DNA of 64,000 bases from Roseiarcus sp963842835 (GCA_963842835.1 CAWJIB010000002.1:15657-79656), one strand, 5' to 3'; positions 1 to 8,649 are shown, numbered from the stretch's first letter. The notes: generated by a model from the letters alone, not told the origin. Translations and numbers: made by a program.

Positions 1-1
1 C

Positions 2-124
2 GGCTGCGCCGTTTACGCGATCGTCGCGGCGACGGCCAAGGCGGGCTCGCGCGAATTGGCGATCGTCGCCGCGCAGGATGAACTCGAGCGCCCCGCGCGG
101 CTCTTTCGCCCAGAGCGCCTTTAG
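2..124 (+). CDS. C-terminal fragment of an unidentified protein (cut by window edge)
   Basis: An open frame enters from the left edge and ends at a TAG at 122-124, giving about 40 residues that finish in ARLFRPERL. The codons are GC-rich at third positions like real genes nearby, and a CtrA- or FNR-type promoter follows only after its stop, so it reads as the end of an upstream gene. There is no recognisable motif in the visible part and I do not assign a function. It could also be a chance open frame. Confidence 0.4.
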   Translation, partial: GCAVYAIVAATAKAGSRELAIVAAQDELERPARLFRPERL

Positions 125-180
125 CAGGCCCGCTGCATCCCCCGACGCGCCGAAGGCGTCGGCGACGGGCGCGGCCGGCC

Positions 181-194
181 TTGACGCAAATCAA
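181..194. promoter_or_regulatory. FNR/FixK-type binding box
   Basis: The sequence TTGACGCAAATCAA matches the FNR/FixK dyad TTGAT-N4-ATCAA with one mismatch (TTGAC in the left half). An AT-rich stretch (atgttattta, 221-230) lies about 40 bp downstream of the box centre, where a -10 element would sit in an FNR-activated promoter. The gene starting at 279 follows with a GAGGG ribosome site. Members of this regulator family activate genes under low oxygen; that this site is bound is inference. Confidence 0.6.
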
Positions 195-278
195 GGAGCC
201 AGTCGGGCGCGGCGCGCAAGATGTTATTTATCAGGAGCGCGCTGGGATTTGCCGGGCGATGCTTGGTATGAGGGTCGC

Positions 279-1412
279 ATGGCTTCTATTCGTACGTTCG
301 GCGGCGCAGAGGGCGGGCGCGAGCACTTCATCGTCGTCGAAGCGGCCGAGTCTCTCGACTTGCCGGCTCAAATTCGTTTTCTGGCCGAATCCTATCGCGA
401 AGCGCAATCGAGCCTCGGTTTAACGCCGACGACGGCGGTCTTCCGGCGCATCTTTCTGAGCGACGTTCTCAATCAGGCCGCCCTGGTGCGGGACAGCGCG
501 ATCTTCGACAATTCCGTGGCGATCTCGATCGTGCAGCAGCGCCCGCTTCGGGGGGCGAAGGTGGCGCTGCTCGCCTACCATATCGACAGTCCCGAAGGCT
601 TGACGAAGCGCCGTGTCTCGCCCCGCCATCTGTTGGTGGAGAAAGCCGGCAAGCGGCATCTCTGGAGCACGCGCCTTTGCTCGGGCGACGCCGAAAGATC
701 GCTTTCGGCCGAGTCGCAGACGCGCGCCATCTTCGACGACCTGATCCAAACGCTCGCGCGCCAAGGCGCCTGCTTGCGCGATCATTGTCTGCGGACGTGG
801 ATCTACATGAAGGACGTGGACATCTTTTATCGCGGCATGGTCGACAGCCGCCGCGCGCTGTTCGCCGAACAAGAGCTGACCGGCGCGACGCATTTCATCG
901 CCAGCACGGGCATCGAGGGCGCTTGCGCGCATCGCTACGACGTCGTGGCCATGGACGCCTATTCCAACATCGACGTCGAGCCGAGGCAGGTTTCTTACCT
1001 CAACGACTTCGACAAACTCTGCGCGACCAAGGACTACAACGTCACGTTCGAACGGGCCACGCGCGTCGCTTACGCGGACCGCGCGCATATTTTCATCTCC
1101 GGCACGGCGAGCATCGACGCGGCGGGCGAGGTCGTGCACCTCGGCGACGTGCGGCGCCAGCTCGATCGCGCGCTGGAGAACGTCGAAGCCCTGCTGCGCG
1201 CGGGATCGGCGTCTTTGGCCGACATGACGCACCTGATCGTTTATCTGCGCGACGCGTCCGATCTCGCGCGAATCGAGGGGCGCCTGCGCGAACGCTTCGC
1301 CGACCTGCCGCTGATTGTCGTGCAAGGCGCGGTTTGCCGGCCCGAATGGCTGGTGGAGGTCGAAGGCGTCGCGATCGCGAAAAACAACGACGCGACCATG
1401 CCGCGGTTCTAG
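279..1412 (+). CDS. RidA/YjgF-superfamily two-domain protein, chorismatase (FkbO/XanB2)-like
   Basis: The 377-residue protein looks like two fused RidA-like halves. The C-terminal half (about residues 240-370) carries the typical RidA layout, with FISGTASID, a YLRD strand and a closing CRPEWLVEVEGVAI segment. Length and two-lobed design resemble FkbO/Hyg5/XanB2 chorismatases, which split chorismate to hydroxybenzoates or a dihydrodiol; a non-catalytic or deaminase-type Rid protein is the alternative. I chose the ATG at 279 because GAGGG lies just upstream and because an earlier in-frame ATG at 78 would place the FNR-type box inside the coding region and add about 67 low-complexity residues. 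Two 2OG-Fe(II) oxygenase genes follow closely on the same strand, suggesting a small low-oxygen-controlled pathway. Confidence 0.65.
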   Translation: MASIRTFGGAEGGREHFIVVEAAESLDLPAQIRFLAESYREAQSSLGLTPTTAVFRRIFLSDVLNQAALVRDSAIFDNSVAISIVQQRPLRGAKVALLAYHIDSPEGLTKRRVSPRHLLVEKAGKRHLWSTRLCSGDAERSLSAESQTRAIFDDLIQTLARQGACLRDHCLRTWIYMKDVDIFYRGMVDSRRALFAEQELTGATHFIASTGIEGACAHRYDVVAMDAYSNIDVEPRQVSYLNDFDKLCATKDYNVTFERATRVAYADRAHIFISGTASIDAAGEVVHLGDVRRQLDRALENVEALLRAGSASLADMTHLIVYLRDASDLARIEGRLRERFADLPLIVVQGAVCRPEWLVEVEGVAIAKNNDATMPRF

Positions 1413-1457
1413 ACTACCAAACGACAGCGCCGCGAGGCGATCAGGGAGAGGTGCCCC

Positions 1458-2144
1458 ATGCTCGAAGAAACCGGATTGTCGATGCTCAACGAGGAAGCCA
1501 TAAAGGCCGCCGAACTGCGCCGCGACCCCTATGATTTCGCCTTTGTCGAACACGCCATCGACGAAAAATTCAAGGACGAGGTGCTCGCCGACGCGCCAGA
1601 AATTCCCCATCGCGGCAGCTACGCGCTGGCGAACCTGAAATACGGCCCGAAATTCGCGGCCTGCATGAAAGATCTCGAGAGCCTGCGGTTTCGCCGGCTG
1701 GTCGAGCAGAAGTTCGACGTCGATCTCACCAGCCGTCCCACCTCGATCGTCATGATGGGCGCCACCAGCGGGGCCTACAACGAGGGCTACGCCCATCCCG
1801 ATTCGAAGCACAAGATCATCACCGTCCTGGTCGGCTTCAGCCGCGAATGGCCGTATGAGCGCGGGCGCTTGAGGGTTCTGCGCAGCAACGACCGCGACGA
1901 CTACGCCTTCGAGTTCGCGCCGGAATTCGGCCGCATGCTGATGTTCCGCGTCTGCGACCATTCCTGGCACGGCTTTCTGCCGCAAAAGGGCAAACGGATG
2001 AGCGTGCAGCTGTGCTACGTGGACTCGGAATGGTATGCGCGTCGCGAGAATATCCGCCACGCGATCAGCGGTTTCGCGAAATCGATTCCCGGCCTGCGCG
2101 ACCTGGTCTTCATGGCGCCCCGTTCGTTCGGCGGAAAGGGTTGA
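1458..2144 (+). CDS. 2OG-Fe(II) oxygenase superfamily protein (first of two)
   Basis: The 228-residue product has the facial triad expected of 2-oxoglutarate/Fe(II) oxygenases: H113-P-D115 (in YAHPDSKH), a distal histidine in the HSWHGF segment (H171), and R180 nine residues later as the likely 2OG carboxylate anchor. Such enzymes couple 2OG decarboxylation and O2 use to hydroxylation or related oxidation; the substrate is unknown. An AGGGAGAGG ribosome site precedes the ATG; M9 is an alternative start. It lies 45 bp after the RidA/chorismatase-like gene and 2 bp before a second oxygenase of a different subtype, so co-transcription is likely. The two oxygenases share the WHGF block but little else, so they are not a recent duplication. 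Confidence 0.75.
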   Translation: MLEETGLSMLNEEAIKAAELRRDPYDFAFVEHAIDEKFKDEVLADAPEIPHRGSYALANLKYGPKFAACMKDLESLRFRRLVEQKFDVDLTSRPTSIVMMGATSGAYNEGYAHPDSKHKIITVLVGFSREWPYERGRLRVLRSNDRDDYAFEFAPEFGRMLMFRVCDHSWHGFLPQKGKRMSVQLCYVDSEWYARRENIRHAISGFAKSIPGLRDLVFMAPRSFGGKG

Positions 2145-2146
2145 CG

Positions 2147-2821
2147 ATGCCCTATCCCTTCGTCCCGGAGCCCGAAACGATCGCCCGGCATTTCATCGGC
2201 GCGCTTGGCCACGCCACGCGGCTGGAGACGCCCTATCGGCGCTGGTCGCTCGTCGACGCATTTCCCGAGGCGCTCTGCGCGGCGATCCTGGTGCTGCCGG
2301 TCGTGCCGCCAATGCTCGGGGCGACCGACGGCACGCGCAATACCTACAATGCGCGCCGGACCTTTTTCACTCCGGAATTGCGCGCGCAGTTTCCCGTTTG
2401 CGAAAACCTCGCACAGGCGTTGCAGCGTCCGGACGTCGCGCGCCAGCTCGAGGAGACGCTGGGAATTCGCGCGGCCGGAAGCTTCGTGCGCGTCGAATAC
2501 ATGCAGGACACCGACGGCATGTGGCTGGAGCCGCACCGCGACATTCGCGAGAAATTGTTCTCCATGGTGCTTTATCTCTGCACCGGGCCGCACGCGAAGG
2601 ATTGGGGCACCGACATTTACGACGACGAAAAGCGGTGGGTCGGCCGCTCGAAAGCGGAATTCAACACGGCGGCGATCTTCAAGGCCGGCCCGAACACTTG
2701 GCACGGCTTCGATAAGCGGCCCATCAACGGCGTGCGGCGGCTGATGGAGATCAACTATGTCAGCGATTGGCGCGACCGCGAGCAGCTCGCGTTCCCCGAC
2801 AGGCCGGTGACGCTGGCGTAA
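2147..2821 (+). CDS. 2OG-Fe(II) oxygenase superfamily protein (second of two)
   Basis: The 224-residue product carries H130-x-D132 (EPHRDIREK), a distal H186 in TWHGFDK, and R197/R198 eleven to twelve residues later, the usual iron and 2-oxoglutarate ligands. The fold region between them holds alternating hydrophobic strands (LFSMVLYLCTG). The start ATG at 2147 lies 2 bp after the stop of the previous oxygenase, which is typical of translational coupling. Substrate is unknown. A 2OG enzyme needs molecular oxygen, so its position behind an FNR/FixK-type box is noteworthy. Function beyond the superfamily cannot be read from the sequence. Confidence 0.75.
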   Translation: MPYPFVPEPETIARHFIGALGHATRLETPYRRWSLVDAFPEALCAAILVLPVVPPMLGATDGTRNTYNARRTFFTPELRAQFPVCENLAQALQRPDVARQLEETLGIRAAGSFVRVEYMQDTDGMWLEPHRDIREKLFSMVLYLCTGPHAKDWGTDIYDDEKRWVGRSKAEFNTAAIFKAGPNTWHGFDKRPINGVRRLMEINYVSDWRDREQLAFPDRPVTLA

Positions 2822-3020
2822 GCGCGTTTGTCGAGGACTCGCCCAAAGCGGCCAAGCGCAAATGCGCCGGCCGCGTCTTTGCAAGCGGCGGAGCGATGAG
2901 GCGACCCCGCGGTTGCGGTCGGCGCAAAGCAGATTGCCGCCCTCTCGCTCCCCTTGGGGCCGCAATGAGGATTTCAATCCGTCGGAAAGCGCACTAGAAG
3001 CGAACCGCGGAGGAGCCGCC

Positions 3021-3918
3021 ATGCGCCGAAACTATCACACGCTCGACGTCTTCACCGACACGCCGCTCGCCGGCAACCCGCTCGCCGTGGTGCTCGACGC
3101 CGAAGGGCTCGACGACGCGCGCATGCAGCTAATCGCGCGCGAGTTCAATCTTCCCGAGACGGTGTTCGTCCGCGCCCCGCGCGATCCCGTCAACACCGCG
3201 GCGCTGCGCATCTTCACCCCCGCCCGCGAACTGCCCTTCGCCGGGCATCCGACGGTCGGCGCAGCGGCGCTGCTCGCGCATCTGCGCGCGCCGCAACTTC
3301 TCGCCGTGCAAGACCTGCGCCTAGTGCTGGAAGAAAAAATCGGCGAAGTCGTCTGCGTCGCGCGCCACCGCCGCGGCCAGGCGCTGGCTTCCTATTTCAT
3401 TCTGCCGCGTTTGCCGCAGTCGGCCGGAGCGGCGCCCCGCCGCCGAACTCGCCGAACGCCTCGGCCTCGAAGCCGCGGATATCGGCTTCGGCGCGCATCG
3501 CCCGACCGTCTACAGCGCGGGCGTCGATTTTCTCTTCGCGCCGATCGCGAGCGCCGCGGCGATCGCCAAAGCGAGCCCGGACCGCGCGCATTGGGGCGCC
3601 GACGGCGGTCCAGGGGTCTATCTCTACACGCGCGAGACGAGCGCAGGCGCGGCGACCTATCGCGCGCGCATGTTCGCCTCCGGCTGGGGCATAAGAGAAG
3701 ACCCGGCGACCGGCGCCGCCGCCTCGGCCTTCGCCGGGGTCGTGATGGAATTCGACCAGCCCGCCGACGGCGAGCATTCGATCGTCATCGAGCAAGGCGT
3801 CGAAATGGGCCGCCCCAGCGTGATCGCGCTGGGCATGGAAGTGGAGGGAGGCGCGCTGCGCTCCGCGTCGATCGGCGGCTCGGCCGTGCTGATCGCCGAA
3901 GGGACGATCGATCTGTGA
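3021..3918 (+). pseudogene. PhzF family isomerase/epimerase, single +1 frameshift
   Basis: The first frame starts at an ATG preceded by GGAGGAG and reads YHTLDVFTDTPLAGNPLAVV, the hallmark PhzF N-terminus, followed by FNLPETVFV and ARELPFAGHPTVGAA. At a CCCC run (3435-3438) the frame is lost; removing one C continues into AELAERLGLEAADIGFG and ends with EDPATGAAASAFAG and the family C-terminus. The corrected gene is 298 codons, the normal family length (about 280-300). PhzF proteins isomerise or epimerise small metabolites; phenazine genes are absent here, so this is a general PhzF-like enzyme. The 3' end overlaps the next gene by GTGA. A sequencing error is at least as likely as a real null allele. 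Confidence 0.8.
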
Positions 3919-4646
3919 GGGCGCCGCGCATTGTCGAAGTCGCCGAGCTCGACTTGCGGTTCGAGCCGCAGGCATGGCCCTTCGCCGAGGCCGAAGCGGA
4001 GAGGATCGCCGCACATTGGCGGTCGCGCAAGGCGGTCCAGCCGCGCCTTTACAACGGCCGCGTGCTGCTGCTCGGCCGCCACGCCTTGGAGGCGCGCCCC
4101 GACGGCGCCGAGGTTCTGCACGGCGCGTATTTCGAGACCGATTACGCGGCCTTCCTCGCCTGGCGGGATTTCGGCTTTCCCGACAGCCAGGTCAGCAACG
4201 GCTTCTCGATGGCCGCACTCGTCGGCGCCGACGGCGCCTTTTTGCTCGGCGAGATGGCCGCGCACACGGCCAACGCCGGCGCGATCTATTTTCCCGCCGG
4301 CACTCCCGATCCGAAGGACGTCTTCGACGGCCGCGTCGATCTCACGGCGAGCGCGACGCGCGAACTGCGGGAGGAAACCGGCCTCGAGACACATGAAGTC
4401 GCCTATGGCCCGGCATGGACGCTCGTCTGTGCGCCGCCGCGGATCGCCTGCATGAAAATCATGCGCCTGTCCGCGCCGGCCGAGGCGATCAAGGCGCGCA
4501 TCGACGCGTTTCTCGCCGACGATCCCGACGCCGAACTCGCGCGCGTGCATATCGTGCGCGGCCCCGAGGACATAAACCAAACGCGCTCGCCGCGCTTCGT
4601 CGTCGATTTTCTCGAATACGCCTTCGCTCAGAGATTGGTGGGATAG
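3915..4646 (+). CDS. NUDIX hydrolase-like protein with a degenerate Nudix box
   Basis: The 243-residue product contains the core REL-R-EETGL of a Nudix box (about residues 153-161), which binds the metal and pyrophosphate. The upstream part is atypical: the glutamate expected eight residues before the arginine is a valine and the leading glycine is not in register. A YFPAGTPDP segment precedes it, as in Nudix proteins that act on larger substrates. The GTG start overlaps the TGA of the phzF-like gene (GTGA), so the pair is translationally coupled. The 3' end overlaps the converging lipoprotein gene by 19 bp. Substrate unknown. Confidence 0.75.
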   Translation: MRAPRIVEVAELDLRFEPQAWPFAEAEAERIAAHWRSRKAVQPRLYNGRVLLLGRHALEARPDGAEVLHGAYFETDYAAFLAWRDFGFPDSQVSNGFSMAALVGADGAFLLGEMAAHTANAGAIYFPAGTPDPKDVFDGRVDLTASATRELREETGLETHEVAYGPAWTLVCAPPRIACMKIMRLSAPAEAIKARIDAFLADDPDAELARVHIVRGPEDINQTRSPRFVVDFLEYAFAQRLVG

Positions 4647-4969
4647 CCGTGGCGCTTGCGCGAGGCGAGGATCGTCGCGCGCGCCTGAGCCTCGTGCCCT
4701 TCCGAGCATTGCGCCTCGGCTTCGGCGATTTCCTTCTTGATCTGATTGTAGACGGATTGCGCGACATGGCCCATCGCCAGATCGTTGTCCTGGATCGCGC
4801 GATAGCGCGCGATGTCGCCCGCGCAGCCTTCGCCGAGCGGCATCTGGAAATTCGGCGGCGTCACGGCGATCGAAGCGGGCTCCGGCGCGGCGGCCTGCGG
4901 CGCGGGCGCCGAGGCATTGCACGCCGCGAGGGCGAGCGCGGCGAAAACGATCAATAGGAAAGGCTTCAT
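4628..4969 (-). CDS. small lipoprotein of unknown function
   Basis: A 113-residue product begins MKPFLLIVFAALALAAC, a lipoprotein signal with lipobox LAAC, so the mature protein starts at Cys17 and should be membrane-anchored in the periplasm. A proline/alanine-rich linker follows, then a helical region with two cysteines (EGCAGDIARY and EAQCSEGHEAQA) that could form a disulfide. An AGGAG ribosome site lies upstream of the ATG. Longer upstream reading frames in the same phase are arginine-rich and look spurious. It converges on the NUDIX-like gene. No known family recognised. Confidence 0.75.
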   Translation of the reverse strand: MKPFLLIVFAALALAACNASAPAPQAAAPEPASIAVTPPNFQMPLGEGCAGDIARYRAIQDNDLAMGHVAQSVYNQIKKEIAEAEAQCSEGHEAQARATILASRKRHGYPTNL

Positions 4970-5157
4970 CGTGATTGCTCCTGGCGAACGCGTCGGCTTG
5001 GCTGAGACTGGCCAAAGCGCGGCGCGCGTCAAGCCCGAAGCGCGGCGAGGCGAGCAAATCTTGCGATCGGCGCGCGGCGGCGCTTCCCCGACTCCACGTT
5101 TTCCCTTAGCCTGCCGCGCATGATCCTCGTCTTCGCGGCCCCGGAGGGCGACAGACC

Positions 5158-5631
5158 ATGAAGCCCGCGACGGCCGCCAGCGCCCTGAGAGTCCAGGCCG
5201 CGCTCGGCCCCGACTACCAAGTGCTGGAATTCGACGCGGGGACCCGCACGGCGGCCGAGGCGGCGGCGGCGATCGGCTGCAGCGTGGCTGAGATCGCCAA
5301 GTCGCTGATCTTTCGCGCCGAGCCTTCGGGGCGCGCGGTGCTCGTGATCGCCTCCGGGACAAAGCGCGTCGACGAGCGCAAGGTCGGCGATCTTGTCGGC
5401 GAGAAAATCGTCCGCGCCGACGCCGATTTCGTGCGCCAAAAGACCGGCTTCGCCATCGGCGGCGTGCCGCCGCTCGGCCACGCCGAGCCGCTGCTGACGC
5501 TGATCGACGAATCTCTGAGCGCCTTCGAGGCGATCTGGGCCGCGGCGGGGACGCCCAACGCGGTGTTCCGCCTGACGCCCGCCGATCTCCTGCGCCTGAC
5601 CGGCGGGAGCGAAGCGGCGATCGCGCGCTGA
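5158..5631 (+). CDS. YbaK/EbsC-type aminoacyl-tRNA deacylase
   Basis: The 157-residue protein matches the YbaK/ProX editing-domain family in length and pattern. It has an early CSVAEIAKSLIFRAE segment, with the conserved lysine used by trans-editing deacylases, a VIASGTKRVDERKV block and the glycine-rich KTGFAIGGVPPLGH loop. These free-standing proteins hydrolyse mischarged tRNA (for example Cys- or Ala-tRNAPro). It stands alone between the lipoprotein gene and the converging lpxK. Specificity within the family cannot be assigned by eye. Confidence 0.85.
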   Translation: MKPATAASALRVQAALGPDYQVLEFDAGTRTAAEAAAAIGCSVAEIAKSLIFRAEPSGRAVLVIASGTKRVDERKVGDLVGEKIVRADADFVRQKTGFAIGGVPPLGHAEPLLTLIDESLSAFEAIWAAAGTPNAVFRLTPADLLRLTGGSEAAIAR

Positions 5632-5644
5632 GCGCGCCGACGGC

Positions 5645-6643
5645 TCAACGCGCTCGCCGCGCCGCCAGCGCCTCCTTCAGCAGCGCCGCGACCCGATCGG
5701 GCGTCTCGAATCGCAAGGTCACGGGCAAGGCGAGGATCGCGCGCCGGTGGACGGGCGCGAGGCGGACGTAGTCCTTTTCGGTCGTCACTAGCGTCAGGCC
5801 GCGCGCGGCCGCCTCGGCGATCAGCGCTTCGATTTCGCGCGCGTCATAGCTATGGTGATCGGCGAAACGGCGTTTGGCCGCCACGCGCGCGCCGAGCGCT
5901 TCCAGCGTGGCGAAAAACTTCTCCGGCCGCGCGATGCCGGCGAAGGCGAGCACCGGGCGGCCGACGAGTTTGGCGCCGACGATCGCGTCGGCCTCCAACG
6001 CCGCGCGAAAGATCGGCTTTCGCGGCGCCAGCGCGCGCAACGCGGTTAGCGCGTCCTCGGCGCCGCCGATCACGACCTCGGCCGAGACGAACGGCATTTG
6101 CCGCTGCGGCGGCGCGCGCAACGGCCCGGCGGGAAAGCACAGGCCGTTGCCGAAGCGCGCCTCGCCGTCGATCACGGCGAAAGTGAAATCCTTGGCGAGC
6201 GACGGGTTCTGCAGCCCGTCGTCGAGCACCAGCGCGCTCGCCCCAGCCGCGATCGCCTGGCGCGCGGCCGCGACGCGGTCCGCCCCGACGAAGCACGGCG
6301 CGACGCGCGCCAGCAGCAGCGGCTCATCCCCGACCGCGCGCGCGCCGTCGATCGCGGCGTCGACTTGCGTCGGTTCCGACCGCCCGGCCCCGCCATAGCC
6401 GCGCGAGAGAAACGCGACCCGCTCGCCCGCGGCTTGCAGCATGCGCGCCACGGCGATCGCGGTCGGCGTCTTGCCGGCGCCGCCGAGGACGAAATTGCCG
6501 ATGCAGACGACGGCGGCGTCGACGCGCGCGCCGGGCCGCGCCATGCGCCGCGCCGTCGCCAGGCCGTAGAGCGCGCCGAGGGGCTCGAGCGCGCGCGCCG
6601 CGAGGCTCGGGCGCGCGCGCGCCCAAAAGTCGGGGGCGATCAC
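5645..6643 (-). CDS. lpxK: tetraacyldisaccharide 4'-kinase
   Basis: LpxK phosphorylates the 4' position of the tetraacyldisaccharide precursor to form lipid IVA at the inner membrane. The 332-residue product shows the family P-loop (FVLGGAGKTPTA, residues 51-62), the LSRGYGG block, ALVLDDGLQNPSL and the C-terminal TTEKDYVRL segment. A hydrophobic N-terminal stretch could associate with the membrane. Its start overlaps the end of waaA by 4 bp, placing it last in the lipid A/Kdo operon read from about 9.9 kb leftwards. All key motifs are present and length is normal. Confidence 0.95.
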   Translation of the reverse strand: MIAPDFWARARPSLAARALEPLGALYGLATARRMARPGARVDAAVVCIGNFVLGGAGKTPTAIAVARMLQAAGERVAFLSRGYGGAGRSEPTQVDAAIDGARAVGDEPLLLARVAPCFVGADRVAAARQAIAAGASALVLDDGLQNPSLAKDFTFAVIDGEARFGNGLCFPAGPLRAPPQRQMPFVSAEVVIGGAEDALTALRALAPRKPIFRAALEADAIVGAKLVGRPVLAFAGIARPEKFFATLEALGARVAAKRRFADHHSYDAREIEALIAEAAARGLTLVTTEKDYVRLAPVHRRAILALPVTLRFETPDRVAALLKEALAARRAR

Positions 6644-7929
6644 GCCGCCGCCGGCGGGCTCGCCGCCGGCAGAAATGGCCCGAGCGCCTGCATCACGCGA
6701 TCGGCCGCGCCGCCCTGCGTCTCCACCGCCTTGGCGGCGGCCCGCGCCATCGCCCTGAGACGCGCCGGATCGGCGAACAGCGCGGCGAGCATCGCCGCGA
6801 GTTCTTCGGCGTCGCGCGCCAGAGCCGCCCCGCCCGCCTCGTCGAGCAGCGCATAAACGTCGCCGAAATTGGCGACATGGGGACCGTGCAGTACGGCGCT
6901 GGCCAGCTTGGCGGCTTCGATCGGGTTCTGCCCGCCCTCGCCGACGAACGATTTGCCGACCATCACGACGCCGGCGAGCCGGTAGAACAGGCCGAGCTCG
7001 CCCATCGTATCGCAGATATAGATCGCCGTTTCACGCTCCGGCCGCTCGCCGCGCGAGCGCAGCGCGCAGTTGAGTCCGAGCGCCTGCAATTGCGCGAGGA
7101 TCGCCTCTCCGCGCGCGGGATGACGCGGCGCGATCAGGGTCAGCGCGTCGGGGAAGGTTTGCGCGACGCGCTTGTGCGCCTCGGCCGCGATCCGCTCTTC
7201 GCCGTCATGGGTCGAAGCGGCGATCCAGATTTGACGGCCGGAAGTCAACCCCGCCAGCGCGGCCAGCTCCCGCCGGTCGGCGGGCGGCGCCGGCGCGTCG
7301 AATTTCAGATTGCCCGCGACGCGCACCGCGGGCGCGCCGAGCCCGGCGAGTTGCTCGGCGTCGCCCTCGCTCTGCGCGAGGCAGAGGTCGACCTGCCCGA
7401 GCAGCGCGGCGATGAAGTCGGGCGCGCGGCGCCAGCGCGCAAAGGATCGTGCGCTCATGCGTGCGTTGACCATGACCAGCGGGGCGCCGGCGCGGCGCGC
7501 TTCCAGAATCATGTTCGGCCACAACTCGGACTCGGCGATCAGCGCGAGATCGGGGCGCCAATGGGCGAAAAAGCGGCGCATGAAGCCCGGCGCGTCGAGC
7601 GGCGCGAACTGATGCAGCGCCCCCGCCGGCAAGCGCTGCGCCAGCAAACGCGCCGACGTGACAGTCCCGGTCGTCATTAGCGCGCCGCGCCCGCTTTGGG
7701 TCAGGCGGTCGACGAGCGGCAAGAGGGAAAGCGCCTCGCCGACGCTGGCGCCGTGCAGCCAGACGAGCGGCCCTTCCGGGCGCGCGAGACTGGCGAACCC
7801 GCGCCGCTCGTCCACGCGCAGCGGATCTTCCTTGGCCCTATTGAGCCGAAGCGACAGCAACGGACCGCTCAGCGGCGTCGCCAGGCGCGTGGCGAGCCGA
7901 TAGGCGCCGAGCATCAGCGGAAGGCTCAT
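6640..7929 (-). CDS. waaA: 3-deoxy-D-manno-octulosonic acid (Kdo) transferase
   Basis: WaaA adds Kdo to lipid IVA. The 429-residue protein has an N-terminal hydrophobic anchor, then PLVWLHGASVGE (residues 54-65) containing the catalytic glutamate of this glycosyltransferase family, IAESELWPNMI, the STHDGEE loop and the late GGQNPIEAAKLASAV nucleotide-sugar binding segment. The ATG at 7929 overlaps the stop of the DUF374 gene by 4 bp (ATGA), and its own end overlaps lpxK by 4 bp. The gene order is the usual one in Hyphomicrobiales. A longer reading frame upstream in phase is a shadow of the DUF374 gene. Confidence 0.95.
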   Translation of the reverse strand: MSLPLMLGAYRLATRLATPLSGPLLSLRLNRAKEDPLRVDERRGFASLARPEGPLVWLHGASVGEALSLLPLVDRLTQSGRGALMTTGTVTSARLLAQRLPAGALHQFAPLDAPGFMRRFFAHWRPDLALIAESELWPNMILEARRAGAPLVMVNARMSARSFARWRRAPDFIAALLGQVDLCLAQSEGDAEQLAGLGAPAVRVAGNLKFDAPAPPADRRELAALAGLTSGRQIWIAASTHDGEERIAAEAHKRVAQTFPDALTLIAPRHPARGEAILAQLQALGLNCALRSRGERPERETAIYICDTMGELGLFYRLAGVVMVGKSFVGEGGQNPIEAAKLASAVLHGPHVANFGDVYALLDEAGGAALARDAEELAAMLAALFADPARLRAMARAAAKAVETQGGAADRVMQALGPFLPAASPPAAA

Positions 7930-8642
7930 GAGCGCCTCACGTCCGCGCCGGGATCGCGTCCCCCGACCATCGCATAGGCGCGCGCGTGCACCGCGTCGAG
8001 GGCAGCTTCGACCTCCCGCCGCGCGGCCTCCAGCGCCGCCTCGTCGGCGTCGGGTGGGACACGGATGAGATCGCCGACGACGATCGCGCCGCGCCCGAAC
8101 GGCTTGCCGAGGCTCGCCCGGTCCCAGGAATTGAAGTCGAAACGCCGGCTGACGACGACCGCGGTCGGCGCGATCGGCCGTCCGGAAAGACGCGCCAGCA
8201 TGACAATGCCGAGCCCGGCGACGCGCGCGCGCTTGGCCACGTCGGCGGTCATCGCCACGGAAGCGCCGCCCTCGAGCTGGCGCAGCAATTCGCGCATCGC
8301 CGGCGCGCCGCCCTTGCGGCGGCTGCGGTCGGCCCGCCCGCCCGAGCCGCGAACCGGCGTCACGCCCAGCCGACGCAGCGCCGCCGCCTGGGGGGCGGCG
8401 TCGCCGCTGCGCGAAATGAGGGCGGCCATCCGCGGAATCGATTTGGGCCACGCGAACGAAATCATCAGGTGTTGCCCATGCCACATCGCGACGATCACCG
8501 GCGTCTGACCCGCGATCGCCGCGTCGAGATCGGCGGGCTCGCACTCGAAGCGATTGGTGCGCTGAACGAGCTTGAGATAATGCGCGAGCAGGAAGCCAAG
8601 CGCCTCCTGCACGAACTTGCTCCGCGCCAGCCGTTTGAACAT
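7926..8642 (-). CDS. DUF374 lysophospholipid acyltransferase-like protein
   Basis: The 238-residue product fits the DUF374 family found beside waaA in alphaproteobacteria. It has an N-terminal hydrophobic segment, IVAMWHGQHLMISFAW (which would carry the active-site histidine), VRGSGGRADRSRRKGG and a VAMTADVAKRARVAGLGIVMLAR block resembling substrate motifs of LpxL/PlsC acyltransferases. A role in late lipid A or phospholipid acylation is suggested by context and not shown. It overlaps waaA by 4 bp and follows the DUF4170 gene by 7 bp. Confidence 0.85.
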   Translation of the reverse strand: MFKRLARSKFVQEALGFLLAHYLKLVQRTNRFECEPADLDAAIAGQTPVIVAMWHGQHLMISFAWPKSIPRMAALISRSGDAAPQAAALRRLGVTPVRGSGGRADRSRRKGGAPAMRELLRQLEGGASVAMTADVAKRARVAGLGIVMLARLSGRPIAPTAVVVSRRFDFNSWDRASLGKPFGRGAIVVGDLIRVPPDADEAALEAARREVEAALDAVHARAYAMVGGRDPGADVRRS

Positions 8643-8649
8643 CGCCCCC

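Noticed and set aside
78..278. N-terminal extension of the chorismatase-like gene starting at 78
   Set aside because: The added residues are low-complexity, include the FNR-type box as coding DNA, and overlap the end of an upstream frame.
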